Shown here: piece after piece, positions 44,639 through 53,941 of the stretch
How positions within the stretch are numbered: the stretch's first letter is position 1
Layout of the letters: the number at the start of each line of letters is the position of its first letter
Program-made: the position numbers and the translations under genes
Notes under the pieces: generated by a model
What the model was told of the DNA's origin: nothing
Databases searched by the model: none
What the model saw: only the letters and a program-made list of their open reading frames with translations
Source of the DNA: Clostridium sp. UBA1056
GTDB taxonomy: Bacteria; Bacillota; Clostridia; Clostridiales; Clostridiaceae
DNA: 64,000 bases
Reading direction: 5' to 3'
Assembly: GCA_002316385.1 (NCBI GenBank)
Contig: DCDL01000015.1
Span: forward strand, 1-64,000

Positions 44639-44711
44639 AACTGTTCTCCTTAAATTTTACTTAATGTACTATATAAGATGAATATTATCAAATTTATCAA
44701 AATTATTCAAC

Positions 44712-44748
44712 AATACCTAAAAAAAGATATGTTTTACCACATCTTTTT
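44712..44748 (-). terminator. Rho-independent terminator overlapping the TM2 gene end
   Basis: Arms AAAAAGATGTG and CATATCTTTTT, read on the minus strand with one mismatch, are followed by further T. The first arm overlaps the stop codon region of the TM2-domain gene. Confidence 0.65.
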
Positions 44749-45238
44749 AATTTTGCTCTATAGCATGTTTTCTTTTAATAATTTTACCATCTTCATCTGT
44801 AAAGCTATTTATTATTATAGATACTAAATCTACTATAATCCATATACCAAAGCCACCTAGTGTAAGTAGCATCAATATTGCAGTACCTGCCTTTCCGACA
44901 TAAAATCTATGAAAACCTATAAACCCTAAAAGTATACAAAATACTAAGGTTGCTCCCCAGCTTTTTTTACTATAGCCTTCACATTTAGATTTTAATGTAA
45001 AACCTTTGCTTTTTTCCTTCACATCTTCTTTAGGTTTAATCTCTATTACTTCTTCACTTAGATTATTGCTATCCATTGTATTTTCCATAATATCCTTATT
45101 ATCTATGCTTACAATATCATCTTCATATTCTTCTGTTATAGTAATATCATCTAATTCCAAATACTTTTGAAAACCTACCTCATTCTCATTATCAAGCTCA
45201 ATATTTATTAATTTATTATTCTTTATTTCATTTACCAT
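44747..45238 (-). CDS. TM2-domain membrane protein
   Basis: A 163-residue protein with a long acidic, low-complexity N-terminal half (residues 1 to about 80) followed by a TM2 domain. The domain has two hydrophobic helices around GATLVFCILLGFIGFHRFYVGK and ILMLLTLGGFGIWIIVDLV (cut here for length), the second carrying the family DxxxI motif. The function of bacterial TM2 proteins is unknown. The frame opens at a GTG (45250) inside the site GTGAGGTGAG, so the ATG at 45238 is chosen. Confidence 0.75.
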   Translation of the reverse strand: MVNEIKNNKLINIELDNENEVGFQKYLELDDITITEEYEDDIVSIDNKDIMENTMDSNNLSEEVIEIKPKEDVKEKSKGFTLKSKCEGYSKKSWGATLVFCILLGFIGFHRFYVGKAGTAILMLLTLGGFGIWIIVDLVSIIINSFTDEDGKIIKRKHAIEQN

Positions 45239-45368
45239 GAGTAATCTCACCTCACATAAAGTATATCTAATATATCTTTATGTAATAGGGCTTCAGTATA
45301 TGCAATAATTATAAATGATATAGATTTATAATTATTTCTGTTTTTTTAAAATCTAATACTACTTAAAA

Positions 45369-46700
45369 TTAATCTTGATGTACTAAATCTAAATTACCAA
45401 ATTTACTATACTTACCTATCCATGCTAAATTTACAGTTCCAACTTCACCATTTCTATGTTTAGCTAGTATACATTCAGCTAAGTTCTCATCCTCTTTTTC
45501 CTTACTATAGTAATACTCTCTATATAAAAACATAACTATATCTGCATCCTGCTCTATAGAACCGGATTCTCTTAAATCTGATAGCATAGGACGGTGATCT
45601 GCTCTTTGTTCCGGTGCACGAGATAGCTGAGATAAAGCAATTACTGGACACTTCATTTCTTTTGCTAAAGCTTTTATACTCCTTGATATTTCTGATACTT
45701 CCTGTTGTCTGTTGTCAGGGTTACTTCCTGACATTAACTGAAGATAGTCTATAATGATTAGATCTATTCCGTGCTCTATTTTAAGTCTTCTACATTTAGA
45801 TCTCATCTCCATAATAGAAATACCTGCAGTATCATCTATATATATTCCAGCAGATGCAAGTGGACCTGAAGCCCTCGCTATATTTTCCCAATCCCTATCA
45901 TCTAAGTCACCATTTCTAAGCTTTACCATATCTACATTAGATTCTGCACAAAGGAGCTTATAGGCTAACTGCTCCTTACTCATTTCTAATGAAAATATAG
46001 CTACCTTCCTTCCATCCCTTATAGCTGCATTTTGAGCTATATTAAGACAAAATGTAGTCTTTCCCATAGATGGCCTTGCGGCTATAAGTATCATATCTCC
46101 ACTCTGAAAACCTGATGTTTTTGTATCTAAATCTTTAAATCCACTAGCTATTCCGTTTACTTGACCTTTATTATTGAAAATCTTTTCTATTTCTAAGAAT
46201 CCTCTTTCAAGTACAGTACTCATGGATTCAAAATCACTAGTACTTCTTTTTTCTGATATATTAAATATATTTTTTTCTGCCAAGTCTATTACTGATTCCA
46301 CATCATCCTGTTTATTATAACTATTTTCAATTATTTCTGTTGAGCTTCTTATTAGCCTCCTAAGAGTTGATTTGTCTTCAACAATTTTTATGTATGAAGA
46401 TAGATTAGCTGTAGATGGTACAGAAGTACTTATCTCCATAATATAAGTTACTCCTCCAGCTTGCTCAAGTGTATCATTAGATTTTAGATAGTCTACCAAA
46501 GTTATCATATCTACAGGTATATCTTTATTATATAAATCTCTTATAGCCTTAAAAATAGTCTTATGAGCATCTTTATAGAAATCTTCAGCTGAAAGAACTT
46601 CAGTGGCCTGTGCAATAGCATTTCTATCTATCAGCATAGATCCTACTACTGATTGCTCAGCTTCTATATTTTGTGGCATTGTTCTAAGTGAGTCACTCAT
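45369..46700 (-). CDS. dnaB: Replicative DNA helicase DnaB
   Basis: A 443-residue hexameric helicase (named DnaC in Bacillus). The N-terminal primase-interacting domain spans 1-105 (MPQNIEAEQSVVGSML). The RecA-like motor domain has Walker A ARPSMGKT (208-215), Walker B IIDYLQLM, and RESGSIEQDAD with the arginine finger region near the end. It partners with the DnaD and DnaI-like proteins encoded at 35038-37015. AGGAGG precedes the ATG. It sits downstream of rplI-lonC, the usual order in clostridia. Confidence 0.95.
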   Translation of the reverse strand: MSDSLRTMPQNIEAEQSVVGSMLIDRNAIAQATEVLSAEDFYKDAHKTIFKAIRDLYNKDIPVDMITLVDYLKSNDTLEQAGGVTYIMEISTSVPSTANLSSYIKIVEDKSTLRRLIRSSTEIIENSYNKQDDVESVIDLAEKNIFNISEKRSTSDFESMSTVLERGFLEIEKIFNNKGQVNGIASGFKDLDTKTSGFQSGDMILIAARPSMGKTTFCLNIAQNAAIRDGRKVAIFSLEMSKEQLAYKLLCAESNVDMVKLRNGDLDDRDWENIARASGPLASAGIYIDDTAGISIMEMRSKCRRLKIEHGIDLIIIDYLQLMSGSNPDNRQQEVSEISRSIKALAKEMKCPVIALSQLSRAPEQRADHRPMLSDLRESGSIEQDADIVMFLYREYYYSKEKEDENLAECILAKHRNGEVGTVNLAWIGKYSKFGNLDLVHQD

Positions 46701-46869
46701 ATTATTACCTCCTGCAATATATTAAAAGAAAACTCCTATATGCACTCTTAAGGAATAAATATTGCTTTCTAAATTATTTAATAGAAAACTCTCCTTCTTC
46801 ATTATAATAGAGTTCTTGAAAAATCCAAATAGTTATTTTTAATATTAAATTATTGACTTTAATCTTCAT

Positions 46870-46911
46870 TAAATAAAATTAAAACCCTGCATAAGTATAT
46901 TACAGGGTTTT
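46870..46911 (-). terminator. Rho-independent terminator after lonC
   Basis: Arms AAAACCCTG and CAGGGTTTT (46881-46889 with 46903-46911) have a 13-base loop, followed on the minus strand by AATTTTATTT. It separates lonC from dnaB, so dnaB must have its own promoter or depend on readthrough. Confidence 0.75.
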
Positions 46912-46925
46912 AATAATTTCATTCT

Positions 46926-48827
46926 CTAGAATACTATTTCTAAAAGTTCTTCTATTGTTGATACAGCTGTAACTTCTATATTCTCGATATTAGCTGGAAC
47001 ATCCTTTAAATTATCTTTCGGAATTATTACCTGCCTTATACCCTTTCTTTTTGCTCCATATATTTTTTCAAATACTCCACCTACTGGTTTTACTTTACCT
47101 CTTATTGATATTTCACCAGTAATAGCAATATCCTGTCTTAATGGTTTATTTAAAAGGGTACTTATAATACATGTTGTTATAGCTGCACCTGCTGATGGAC
47201 CATCAATTTTTCCACCACCAATTACATTTACATGAATATCATAGTCTTTAATTTCCTTATCCGTAACCTTCCTTATTACAGAAGCTGCATTAAATACAGA
47301 ATCCTTAGCCATAGAACCAGCAGTATCATTAAACCTAATAGTTCCCTTACCTTTTTCTTTAGCTTCAAAAGCTGCACATTCTATTTCTATAGTTGAACCT
47401 AAGAATCCAGATACTCCAAGACCAAAAATCTGACCAACTTCTTTAGAATTCAAATCAGTAATATCTTCATATGGTCTTAATCTATTATTAGATGCTACTT
47501 CATTAAAGTCAGAAATAGTTATAACTACATTTTCCCTATCTTCATTATTTAACAATACATAACCATATACGTCCGCAAGTATATTTACAGCTTTTCTACC
47601 TTCTATAGTATATCTGCTTATTTCCTTTGCTAAACCATCTTCTAATTTAATATTTAACTTTTTAGCTGCATTTAATACAACTTTTTCTATATCTATAGAA
47701 GATAGTGGTTCAAAATAGACTTCTGTACATCTTGATCTTAAAGCTGGGTTAATTTCGTTAGGTTCTCTAGTAGTAGCTCCTATTAGAACAAAATCTGCTG
47801 GAGCTCCCTTTTCAAATAAATATTTAATATATTTAGGCGTACTTTCATCATCTGGATCATAATAAGATGATGAAAATTCAACTCTTTTATCCTCTAGAAC
47901 CTTTAATAATTTATTTTGAAGAGTATAATCTAACTCTCCTATTTCATCTATAAACAGAACTCCACCGTGTGCTTCTGTAACTAATCCAGTCTTTGGTTCT
48001 GGAGTGCCACTTTCAGCTAGATCTCTCTTTGAACCTTGATATATAGGGTCGTGTACTGAACCTAATAGTGGATTTGATATTTCTCTTGGATCCCATCTTA
48101 AAGTTGTCCCATCTACCTCTACGAATTTTGCATCTTTATTATATGGAGTATGATTTAACTTCTTAACTTCTTCAAGGGCAATTCTAGCTGCTGTAGTCTT
48201 ACCTACCCCTGGTGGTCCATATAAAATTATATGCTGTGGGTATGGAGATGCCATCTTCGATATCAAAGATTTAATAGCTCTCTCTTGTCCAATTATTTCT
48301 GAAAAGCTTTCAGGTCTAAGCATACTCATAATATTTTGAGTTAAATGTTTCTCATCTAGGCATTCTAATTCTGCATATTTTTTTAGTGTTTTACTATTTT
48401 CTGGGCCTCTTTGCTTCTTTATAATTCCTAGTCTTACTTCATCTATATACTTTTCCTGCTTGTCTATAATCTGCTTTTCTACTTCTGCATCTAATTTGTT
48501 TTGTACATATCTTTTAGCTAAAAGCTCACTTATTTCTAAGCTAGTTTCTTTTAAAACTTGTTCTACATTACTTTCAGTTGGTGGAATATTAATTCCTTTT
48601 CCATTAGTAACTATCTTATTTATAGCGTAAAGCTTTCTATACATATCTTTACTATTTAAGTGTTTTTGAACCTTAAATTTTACTGATCTACCTCTGATTG
48701 TTCCTTCATCTAAAAGCTTGTACATAACTTCGCATAAAACTTCTATTTCTACTTCCATAGTTAGTTCTTCTTCTAAACTAAAATTATTTAATTGATCAAC
48801 TGAATTTATATTCAAAATTATTAGCAT
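46926..48827 (-). CDS. lonC: Lon family ATP-dependent protease LonC
   Basis: A 633-residue AAA+ protease of the LonB/LonC sporulation-linked type, lacking the large Lon N-terminal substrate domain. Walker A GPPGVGKT is at 204-211, Walker B GVLFIDEIGELD near 289-300, and a sensor region follows. The C-terminal protease domain carries the Ser-Lys dyad Ser545 (GPSAGAAIT) and Lys588 (GGVFEKIYGA). The ATG at 48827 is inside a 9-bp hairpin and its nearest GGAG is 14 bases away. A stronger GGGGAGG lies further upstream, correctly placed only for an in-frame ATA at 48851, so the true start is uncertain. It lies 50 bases after rplI. Confidence 0.88.
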   Translation of the reverse strand: MLIILNINSVDQLNNFSLEEELTMEVEIEVLCEVMYKLLDEGTIRGRSVKFKVQKHLNSKDMYRKLYAINKIVTNGKGINIPPTESNVEQVLKETSLEISELLAKRYVQNKLDAEVEKQIIDKQEKYIDEVRLGIIKKQRGPENSKTLKKYAELECLDEKHLTQNIMSMLRPESFSEIIGQERAIKSLISKMASPYPQHIILYGPPGVGKTTAARIALEEVKKLNHTPYNKDAKFVEVDGTTLRWDPREISNPLLGSVHDPIYQGSKRDLAESGTPEPKTGLVTEAHGGVLFIDEIGELDYTLQNKLLKVLEDKRVEFSSSYYDPDDESTPKYIKYLFEKGAPADFVLIGATTREPNEINPALRSRCTEVYFEPLSSIDIEKVVLNAAKKLNIKLEDGLAKEISRYTIEGRKAVNILADVYGYVLLNNEDRENVVITISDFNEVASNNRLRPYEDITDLNSKEVGQIFGLGVSGFLGSTIEIECAAFEAKEKGKGTIRFNDTAGSMAKDSVFNAASVIRKVTDKEIKDYDIHVNVIGGGKIDGPSAGAAITTCIISTLLNKPLRQDIAITGEISIRGKVKPVGGVFEKIYGAKRKGIRQVIIPKDNLKDVPANIENIEVTAVSTIEELLEIVF

Positions 48828-48854
48828 AGAAAGATTTTTTACTCCTTCTATGCT
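48823..48854 (-). promoter_or_regulatory. Hairpin masking the lonC start codon
   Basis: On the minus strand AGCATAGAA (48846-48854) pairs perfectly with TTCTATGCT (48823-48831). The lonC ATG (48825-48827) lies in the 3' arm and a GGAG lies in the loop. Melting of this AT-rich stem would free the start, so a temperature- or ribosome-responsive control of a stress protease is conceivable. The stem itself is visible; control is inference. Confidence 0.45.
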
Positions 48855-48877
48855 TTCCTCCCCTCGGTTTTTAGAAT

Positions 48878-49324
48878 CTATTGCTGCTCTTTTATAACTA
48901 CCTTTATTTTAGTTGATATCTCAGGATATAGTTTTACTTCTACATCATATGATCCCATTGTCTTAATAGTGTTAACTACTATTTTTTTCTTATCTACTGT
49001 TATATTTAATTGCTTCTCCATTTCCTGAGAAATATCTTTTGTTGTTATAGCTCCAAATAATCTTCCATTATCCCCTGACTTAGCATAAATAACTACTTCT
49101 TTATCCTTTAGCTCATTAGCAACTTTTTGAGCTTCTTCTATTTCAGCTAATTTTTTCTTTCTATCAGCTTCATTTTTTTTATTTAAGATATGCATGTTAA
49201 CATCATTTGCTTCCTGTGCTAGTTTTTTAGGAAATAAAAAATTCCTTGCATATCCATCAGATGCATTAACAACCTCACCTTTTTTTCCAACTGATTTTAC
49301 GTCTTGTAATAAAATAACTTTCAT
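48878..49324 (-). CDS. rplI: 50S ribosomal protein L9
   Basis: A 148-residue two-domain ribosomal protein. The N-terminal domain has MKVILLQDVKSVGKKGEVV and NFLFPKKLAQEA (23S rRNA contacts). A long connecting helix follows, then the C-terminal domain with GRLFGAITTKDI. It lies 2 bases after gdpP, so the two are translationally linked. The gdpP-rplI order is conserved in Firmicutes. Confidence 0.95.
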   Translation of the reverse strand: MKVILLQDVKSVGKKGEVVNASDGYARNFLFPKKLAQEANDVNMHILNKKNEADRKKKLAEIEEAQKVANELKDKEVVIYAKSGDNGRLFGAITTKDISQEMEKQLNITVDKKKIVVNTIKTMGSYDVEVKLYPEISTKIKVVIKEQQ

Positions 49325-49326
49325 TA

Positions 49327-51321
49327 TTATTCATCCTTCCTTAAGTATTTTTCTATAGCATCATTTAATAATTCTTCTGCTTGCTCTTGTGTGATATCTT
49401 TAATTCTAGCTGCAGCCATTGTTAAATGTCCTCCACCACCTAAATATTCTAGTATTACTTGAACATTTATCTCACCTAAGGATCTTCCACTTATATAAGT
49501 GTCCTCTTCTATTTTAGCAATAACAAAGGAGGCTTGAATACCTGTAATATTTAGCAATTCATCCGCGGCTTGCGCAGGTAATACAGAATTTGATATTTCT
49601 GGTGGACATTTAGCTACAGCTATTTTATCTTTTACTTTTGCAGTTTTTATTATATCAGCTCTTGTTATATAAACATTTAGAGGTTCACTAAATATTCTTT
49701 TTACATTTACAGTGTCAGCACCTAATCTTCGTAAAAAGGCTGCCGCTTCAAAGGTTCTTACCCCAGTTTTAAAGCAGAAATTTTTGGTATCTAAACATAT
49801 TCCCGCTAATAGAGCCACTGCTTCTATCTCTCTTAGTTTTGGTTTTTCAACCATATATTGAATTAATTCTGTTATTAATTCAGATGTTGATGATGCATAA
49901 GTTTCCACATAACTTAATATTGCACCTTGTATAAAATCTTTTGTTTTCCTATGGTGATCTATAATTACTATTCTACTAAAAGAATTTACTACTTCCATAG
50001 AAAGTACATAACTTTTATTATGAACATCAACTAATATTAATAAACTTTTATCATTTTTTATATTTTTAGCTGTGCTTATATTTATAAATGTATCTTTATA
50101 GTTTTCATCCTCATCTAACCTGTCTAACATATATTGTACAGCATCATGAGGTTCATCCATAACTATATAGCACTCTTTATTTAAAGAACGTATTGTACTA
50201 TACATACCTATTGCTGCACCCAGACAATCCATGTCTGGATTATGATGACCCATTATGATTACATTGCTGCTTTCATTTATAAGTTCTAAAAGTGCATGCC
50301 CAATTACTCTAGCTCTAACCTTAGTTCTTTTTTCAACTTCCTTAGTCTTTCCACCGTAAAAAGATATCTTTTCAAAGCTCTTGACTACACATTGATCTCC
50401 ACCTCTACCAAGGGCTAAATCCTTTGCTATGGTTGCAAATTCATTATTCTGAGCTGGAGTCTCTCCTCCTCTACCTACCCCTATACTTAATGTTACTGTA
50501 AGTTTATTTCCACTACTTACTTCTCTAATTGTATCTAATATATCAAACTTCTTATTCATCTCAAATTCTATATTAATATCTTTAGTTGTTAATACATATT
50601 TGTTCGATGAATATTTTCTTATTAGAGCTTGAAGGCTATTTGCATAATTATTTATAGTTCTATCTATGTCAGCTATAAGTTGAGGCCTTAACCCTTCTTC
50701 TGTGGTTTTAATAACATCATCAAGATTATCTACTTCGATAAGCATTACACTTTCTTTGGTTTCATTAATTTGTTTTAATAAATCAATACTGTCTGTAATA
50801 TCATCAAAACAAACTCTTATAAGTTTATTGTCATCACTAATATCATGATTTTCAATAACTCCTAAATAAATATCATAGTTTCTATTCATAAATGTTATAT
50901 CTTTATATTCAGACTTTTTTCCTTCTAATACTAATTTTATGTTTAGTTCCTTTATTATTTCTTTTATATTTTTTCCAATTATATCATTATTTTCTAAATG
51001 TGATGCTATACTTTCATTATACCATATTATTTCTCCACTCTCTGACAAGAACATAGTTGGAAAAGGTACCTTAGAAAAAGCTGTAGACTTAATAGAGTTA
51101 ATTTTATATGTTATGTTTTCAATATTACCGTTAATTTTTTCCTTACCATCATTATAGGAAATGGTATATAGCACAAGAGCTATATATATTAAAAGAATTA
51201 CATTAGAAAGAATTAATTTACCTGATATAAAAAATACTATAAATAATATAATTACTATAAGTATACATATTTTATTTTTTATGAAGTTAGATAATATTTC
51301 TTTAAAATTTTCTTTATTCAT
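49327..51321 (-). CDS. gdpP: Cyclic-di-AMP phosphodiesterase GdpP
   Basis: A 664-residue membrane protein. Two transmembrane helices (about 16-33 and 37-54) are followed by a PAS-like domain (about 80-180), a degenerate GGDEF domain (about 185-320, no GGDEF motif) and a DHH/DHHA1 phosphodiesterase. The DHH core shows GHHNPDMDCLG (358-368), VDVH (431-434), DHH (455-457) and the DHHA1 motif GGGGHLTMAAA near residue 627. It hydrolyses c-di-AMP to pApA and so controls osmolyte uptake and beta-lactam tolerance in related bacteria. It is in the operon yybS-gdpP-rplI. Confidence 0.93.
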   Translation of the reverse strand: MNKENFKEILSNFIKNKICILIVIILFIVFFISGKLILSNVILLIYIALVLYTISYNDGKEKINGNIENITYKINSIKSTAFSKVPFPTMFLSESGEIIWYNESIASHLENNDIIGKNIKEIIKELNIKLVLEGKKSEYKDITFMNRNYDIYLGVIENHDISDDNKLIRVCFDDITDSIDLLKQINETKESVMLIEVDNLDDVIKTTEEGLRPQLIADIDRTINNYANSLQALIRKYSSNKYVLTTKDINIEFEMNKKFDILDTIREVSSGNKLTVTLSIGVGRGGETPAQNNEFATIAKDLALGRGGDQCVVKSFEKISFYGGKTKEVEKRTKVRARVIGHALLELINESSNVIIMGHHNPDMDCLGAAIGMYSTIRSLNKECYIVMDEPHDAVQYMLDRLDEDENYKDTFINISTAKNIKNDKSLLILVDVHNKSYVLSMEVVNSFSRIVIIDHHRKTKDFIQGAILSYVETYASSTSELITELIQYMVEKPKLREIEAVALLAGICLDTKNFCFKTGVRTFEAAAFLRRLGADTVNVKRIFSEPLNVYITRADIIKTAKVKDKIAVAKCPPEISNSVLPAQAADELLNITGIQASFVIAKIEEDTYISGRSLGEINVQVILEYLGGGGHLTMAAARIKDITQEQAEELLNDAIEKYLRKDE

Positions 51322-51324
51322 ATA

Positions 51325-52320
51325 TTACGCCTTTCTGATTCTATATGGATCTAATTTTCTAAAGTCTAACATCATTTCTATAAAACCTATTATCCCAAAA
51401 ACTATAGGTGATCCTATCATAAATAAAAGGACTAACAAAAGTATTCTTGTACCTTTAGGCATTCCAATCTTCTTAATTAAAAAATAATCAGTTGCTGCTA
51501 TTCCATTAATAGATAACACAATAATTGTTAACATCATAGTAGAGTTATACAAAAATAGGCCCCATGTAACTCCCTTGCTTCCTATTATTGCACCTATACT
51601 AATAATAGCAATTAATGCAGCTCCAACTAAATTAGATATATAAAATTCTGAAAACCTCAATGATTTTATTTCCGTATATTTAAATATCCTAAATATAACT
51701 TGTGTAAATAATATGGTTGCATATGCTTGTATAAATCCAGTTATAAATATTGTTGTTGGTATGAGCATAGCTAAAAATTCTACTGTAAATATAGATGAAA
51801 TTTGATCAAGTATTTGTAACTGTGCTCCGCTTATTCCTTTACTAATATATATATCTTTAGTTTGATTTATATATTCATTGAACATATCTATGTATGTCTT
51901 CAATTCATTATTTATAAACTGAAATATACTTATATTACTAACAAGCACACTAGTTAACCATACTTCAACTATCGTAGATACAATACATGCTATAATCAAT
52001 GCTATTAATGTATTATATGTTTTCTTTCCATTTTTTAAGCAATAGCCTAAAACCGTACCTACTATCCAATAAGATATCCCTGAAATTATAGCTAAAATTG
52101 GATTCAGTAACATGGAAATTATTATGGTACTTACCACTATAGCTCCTATAGAATATTTTATTCCATTTCTATAATAAATAAGAGCTACTATGATTGGTAA
52201 CACTATTAGACCTATTACATATAAAAATGGAATAGTTGACGCTGCAATATTTATTATAGCTATAAGAGCTGCCATCAATGCAGCTTCTGTTAAACCTTTT
52301 GTATTAATCTTTTGTTCCAT
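51325..52320 (-). CDS. YybS-family (DUF2232) membrane protein
   Basis: A 331-residue integral membrane protein with about eight hydrophobic segments and a DUF2232/YybS layout. It begins KGLTEAALMAALIAIINI and ends in a short charged tail. It may be an ECF-type S-component-like protein, but the ligand is unknown. It lies 3 bases before gdpP. The yybS-gdpP-rplI order is the Bacillus arrangement. GGGGAGG precedes the ATG. Confidence 0.82.
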   Translation of the reverse strand: MEQKINTKGLTEAALMAALIAIINIAASTIPFLYVIGLIVLPIIVALIYYRNGIKYSIGAIVVSTIIISMLLNPILAIISGISYWIVGTVLGYCLKNGKKTYNTLIALIIACIVSTIVEVWLTSVLVSNISIFQFINNELKTYIDMFNEYINQTKDIYISKGISGAQLQILDQISSIFTVEFLAMLIPTTIFITGFIQAYATILFTQVIFRIFKYTEIKSLRFSEFYISNLVGAALIAIISIGAIIGSKGVTWGLFLYNSTMMLTIIVLSINGIAATDYFLIKKIGMPKGTRILLLVLLFMIGSPIVFGIIGFIEMMLDFRKLDPYRIRKA

Positions 52321-52332
52321 AACATCCTCCCC

Positions 52333-52650
52333 TTAATTTCTTTCTCTTATATGATCATAAAGCTTACTCAACTCTTTACCATTTTTCTCAAGAGGATCCC
52401 CTTCTACTATCCCAACTTTTAATTTTTTCTTCATAGTTTCATCAATTGCCAAATGAGAATATCCTAACTTTTCTGCTAAAATATATAATATTATTACCGC
52501 CCCTGATATACAATCTAATATTGCATCTTGTGCTACATTACTGCCTCTACTTAATAATTTAAAGAAATCACCTACAATACAAACTAATTCTGCCTTCAGT
52601 CCTTCTATCACTTTTATATTGGACATAATATTAAACTCTTCCCGTCTCAT
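52333..52650 (-). CDS. MazG-like family protein
   Basis: A 105-residue all-helical protein resembling the MazG-like (PF12643-type) family found in clostridia. It has the segments IEGLKAELVCIVGDFFKLL and DAILDCISGAVIILYILAEKLGY. Full MazG proteins are nucleotide pyrophosphohydrolases with an ExxE/D metal motif; I do not see a complete one here, so activity is doubtful. The frame opens at ATG 52659, but that codon overlaps the ribosome-binding site AAAGGATG, so the ATG at 52650 is chosen. It is first gene of the yybS-gdpP unit. Confidence 0.65.
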   Translation of the reverse strand: MRREEFNIMSNIKVIEGLKAELVCIVGDFFKLLSRGSNVAQDAILDCISGAVIILYILAEKLGYSHLAIDETMKKKLKVGIVEGDPLEKNGKELSKLYDHIRERN

Positions 52651-52752
52651 AAGAATCATCCTTTCTTTAGGCTATAAGTCTATTGTAAAATTTTTTTAAT
52701 ATTAATGCAACTAATTATAGATATATTTACCTTTATTTCACAGTTATATGCA

Positions 52753-52795
52753 GTTAAAACAAAAAACTAGTGAATGACAATGATTCACTAGTTTT
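52753..52795 (-). terminator. Terminator of the rpsF-ssb-rpsR operon
   Basis: Arms AAAACTAGTGAAT and ATTCACTAGTTTT (52763-52775 with 52783-52795) form a 13-bp stem. On the minus strand TTTGTTTTAA follows. It lies about 40 bases after rpsR. Confidence 0.85.
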
Positions 52796-52833
52796 ATATC
52801 AATTATATGTTTGTTTAACCAAATTAATTATTA

Positions 52834-53115
52834 CTATTCAGTTGTGAATGGTAATAATGCTATGTTTCTAGCTCTTTTAATAGCTACAGTTAGCATTCTT
52901 TGGTGCTTAGCGCAGTTTCCAGAAATTCTTCTTGGTAATATTTTACCTTTTTCTGTAACGTACTTTCTTAATTTATTGATATCTTTATAATCTATAGCGG
53001 TTGCTTTATCCATACAGAAAGCACATACTTTTCTCTTAGTTCTTTTTCTGTTTCCGCCTCTTCTTCTATCACTTTTATCATTTCTATCATTTCTATCATT
53101 TCTATCATAAGCCAT
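52834..53115 (-). CDS. rpsR: 30S ribosomal protein S18
   Basis: A 93-residue ribosomal protein that dimerises with S6 on 16S rRNA. The conserved core is KVCAFCMDKATAIDYKD, YVTEKGKILPRRISGNCAKHQR and IKRARNIALLPF. The N-terminus carries three near-perfect RND tripeptides encoded by tandem 9-bp repeats (53078-53107), an extension not needed for the fold. AAGGAGG precedes the ATG. It is last gene of the operon. Confidence 0.96.
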   Translation of the reverse strand: MAYDRNDRNDRNDKSDRRRGGNRKRTKRKVCAFCMDKATAIDYKDINKLRKYVTEKGKILPRRISGNCAKHQRMLTVAIKRARNIALLPFTTE

Positions 53116-53139
53116 TGCACTTACCTCCTTACCTAATTA

Positions 53140-53577
53140 TTAAAATGGCATATCCTCACCATCATCAATTGGAGTCATATCTCCGCCACCAAAATAATCT
53201 GATGGTATTGATGAATTATTATGAGAAACAGCTCCAGTATTCATTTCTGATGTTTTATTGCCGCCCCATTCAAGGAAACTTACTTCATCAGCTACTACTT
53301 CAGTAACATATCTTCTTCCACCGTCTTTAGCTTCATAAGAACGAGTTTCAATTCTACCAGCTACACTTAAAAGTTTACCTTTACTCATGTAGTTTGCAGT
53401 ACTTTCAGCTTGTTTACCCCATACTACTACAGGTATAAAATCCGCATCAGGTTGACCTTCCTTCTTAAATCTTCTATTGACTGCAATTGTAAATGTGGCT
53501 ACAGCTGTACCTGTACCTGGAGTAAATTTTAACTCTGGGTCTTTGGTTAATCTTCCGATTAAAACAACCTTATTCAT
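53140..53577 (-). CDS. ssb: Single-stranded DNA-binding protein
   Basis: A 145-residue SSB with an N-terminal OB fold (1 to about 105: MNKVVLIGRLTKDPELKFTPGTG, ADFIPVVVWGKQAE), a flexible polar linker and the acidic C-terminal tip DDGEDMPF that binds replication and repair partners. It lies between rpsF and rpsR, as in most Firmicutes. Confidence 0.96.
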   Translation of the reverse strand: MNKVVLIGRLTKDPELKFTPGTGTAVATFTIAVNRRFKKEGQPDADFIPVVVWGKQAESTANYMSKGKLLSVAGRIETRSYEAKDGGRRYVTEVVADEVSFLEWGGNKTSEMNTGAVSHNNSSIPSDYFGGGDMTPIDDGEDMPF

Positions 53578-53587
53578 TAACTACCAC

Positions 53588-53878
53588 CTACTTGCTTTCT
53601 GGATTGATTATAATATGTCTTATAACACCATCTGTAATTCTGAATACTCTGTCTAATTCTTTAGGTAATTCAGCATCAGCTTTAAAGTTGATTAATGTGT
53701 ATACACCTTCGTTAACTTTTGCGATTTCGTAAGCTAGCTTTCTTCTACCCCAAACGTCAACACTTTCAACTTCTCCACCATTGTTTTCTATTACACCTTT
53801 GAATTTTTCAACGTTAGCTTTAACAGCCTCCTCGTCTAATGATGGGTGTAATATGAATATAGTTTCATATGATCTCAT
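53588..53878 (-). CDS. rpsF: 30S ribosomal protein S6
   Basis: A 96-residue ribosomal protein (MRSYETIFILHPSLDEE, VWGRRKLAYEIAK, FRITDGVIRHIIINPE). The frame opens at a GTG (53887) that belongs to the site AGGAGGTG; the ATG at 53878 is the start. It is first gene of rpsF-ssb-rpsR, with a structured S6:S18-type leader and a near-consensus promoter. Confidence 0.95.
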   Translation of the reverse strand: MRSYETIFILHPSLDEEAVKANVEKFKGVIENNGGEVESVDVWGRRKLAYEIAKVNEGVYTLINFKADAELPKELDRVFRITDGVIRHIIINPESK

Positions 53879-53888
53879 TAGTTTCACC

Positions 53889-53935
53889 TCCTCCCCCCGG
53901 ACTAACGGCTGTGATTTTCACAGCAGGGATTACAT
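53889..53935 (-). ncRNA. Candidate S6:S18 ribosomal-protein leader motif
   Basis: Read on the minus strand, the leader folds as outer ATCCC...GGGG, an inner hairpin GCTGTG-AAAA-CACAGC-like stem (53908-53925), then CCGTTAGTCCGGGG running into the Shine-Dalgarno GGAGGAGG. A CCG next to the hairpin stem is the hallmark of the S6:S18-binding leader described upstream of rpsF. Binding of the S6:S18 complex would cover the ribosome-binding site. Confidence 0.6.
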
Positions 53936-53941
53936 CATCAA

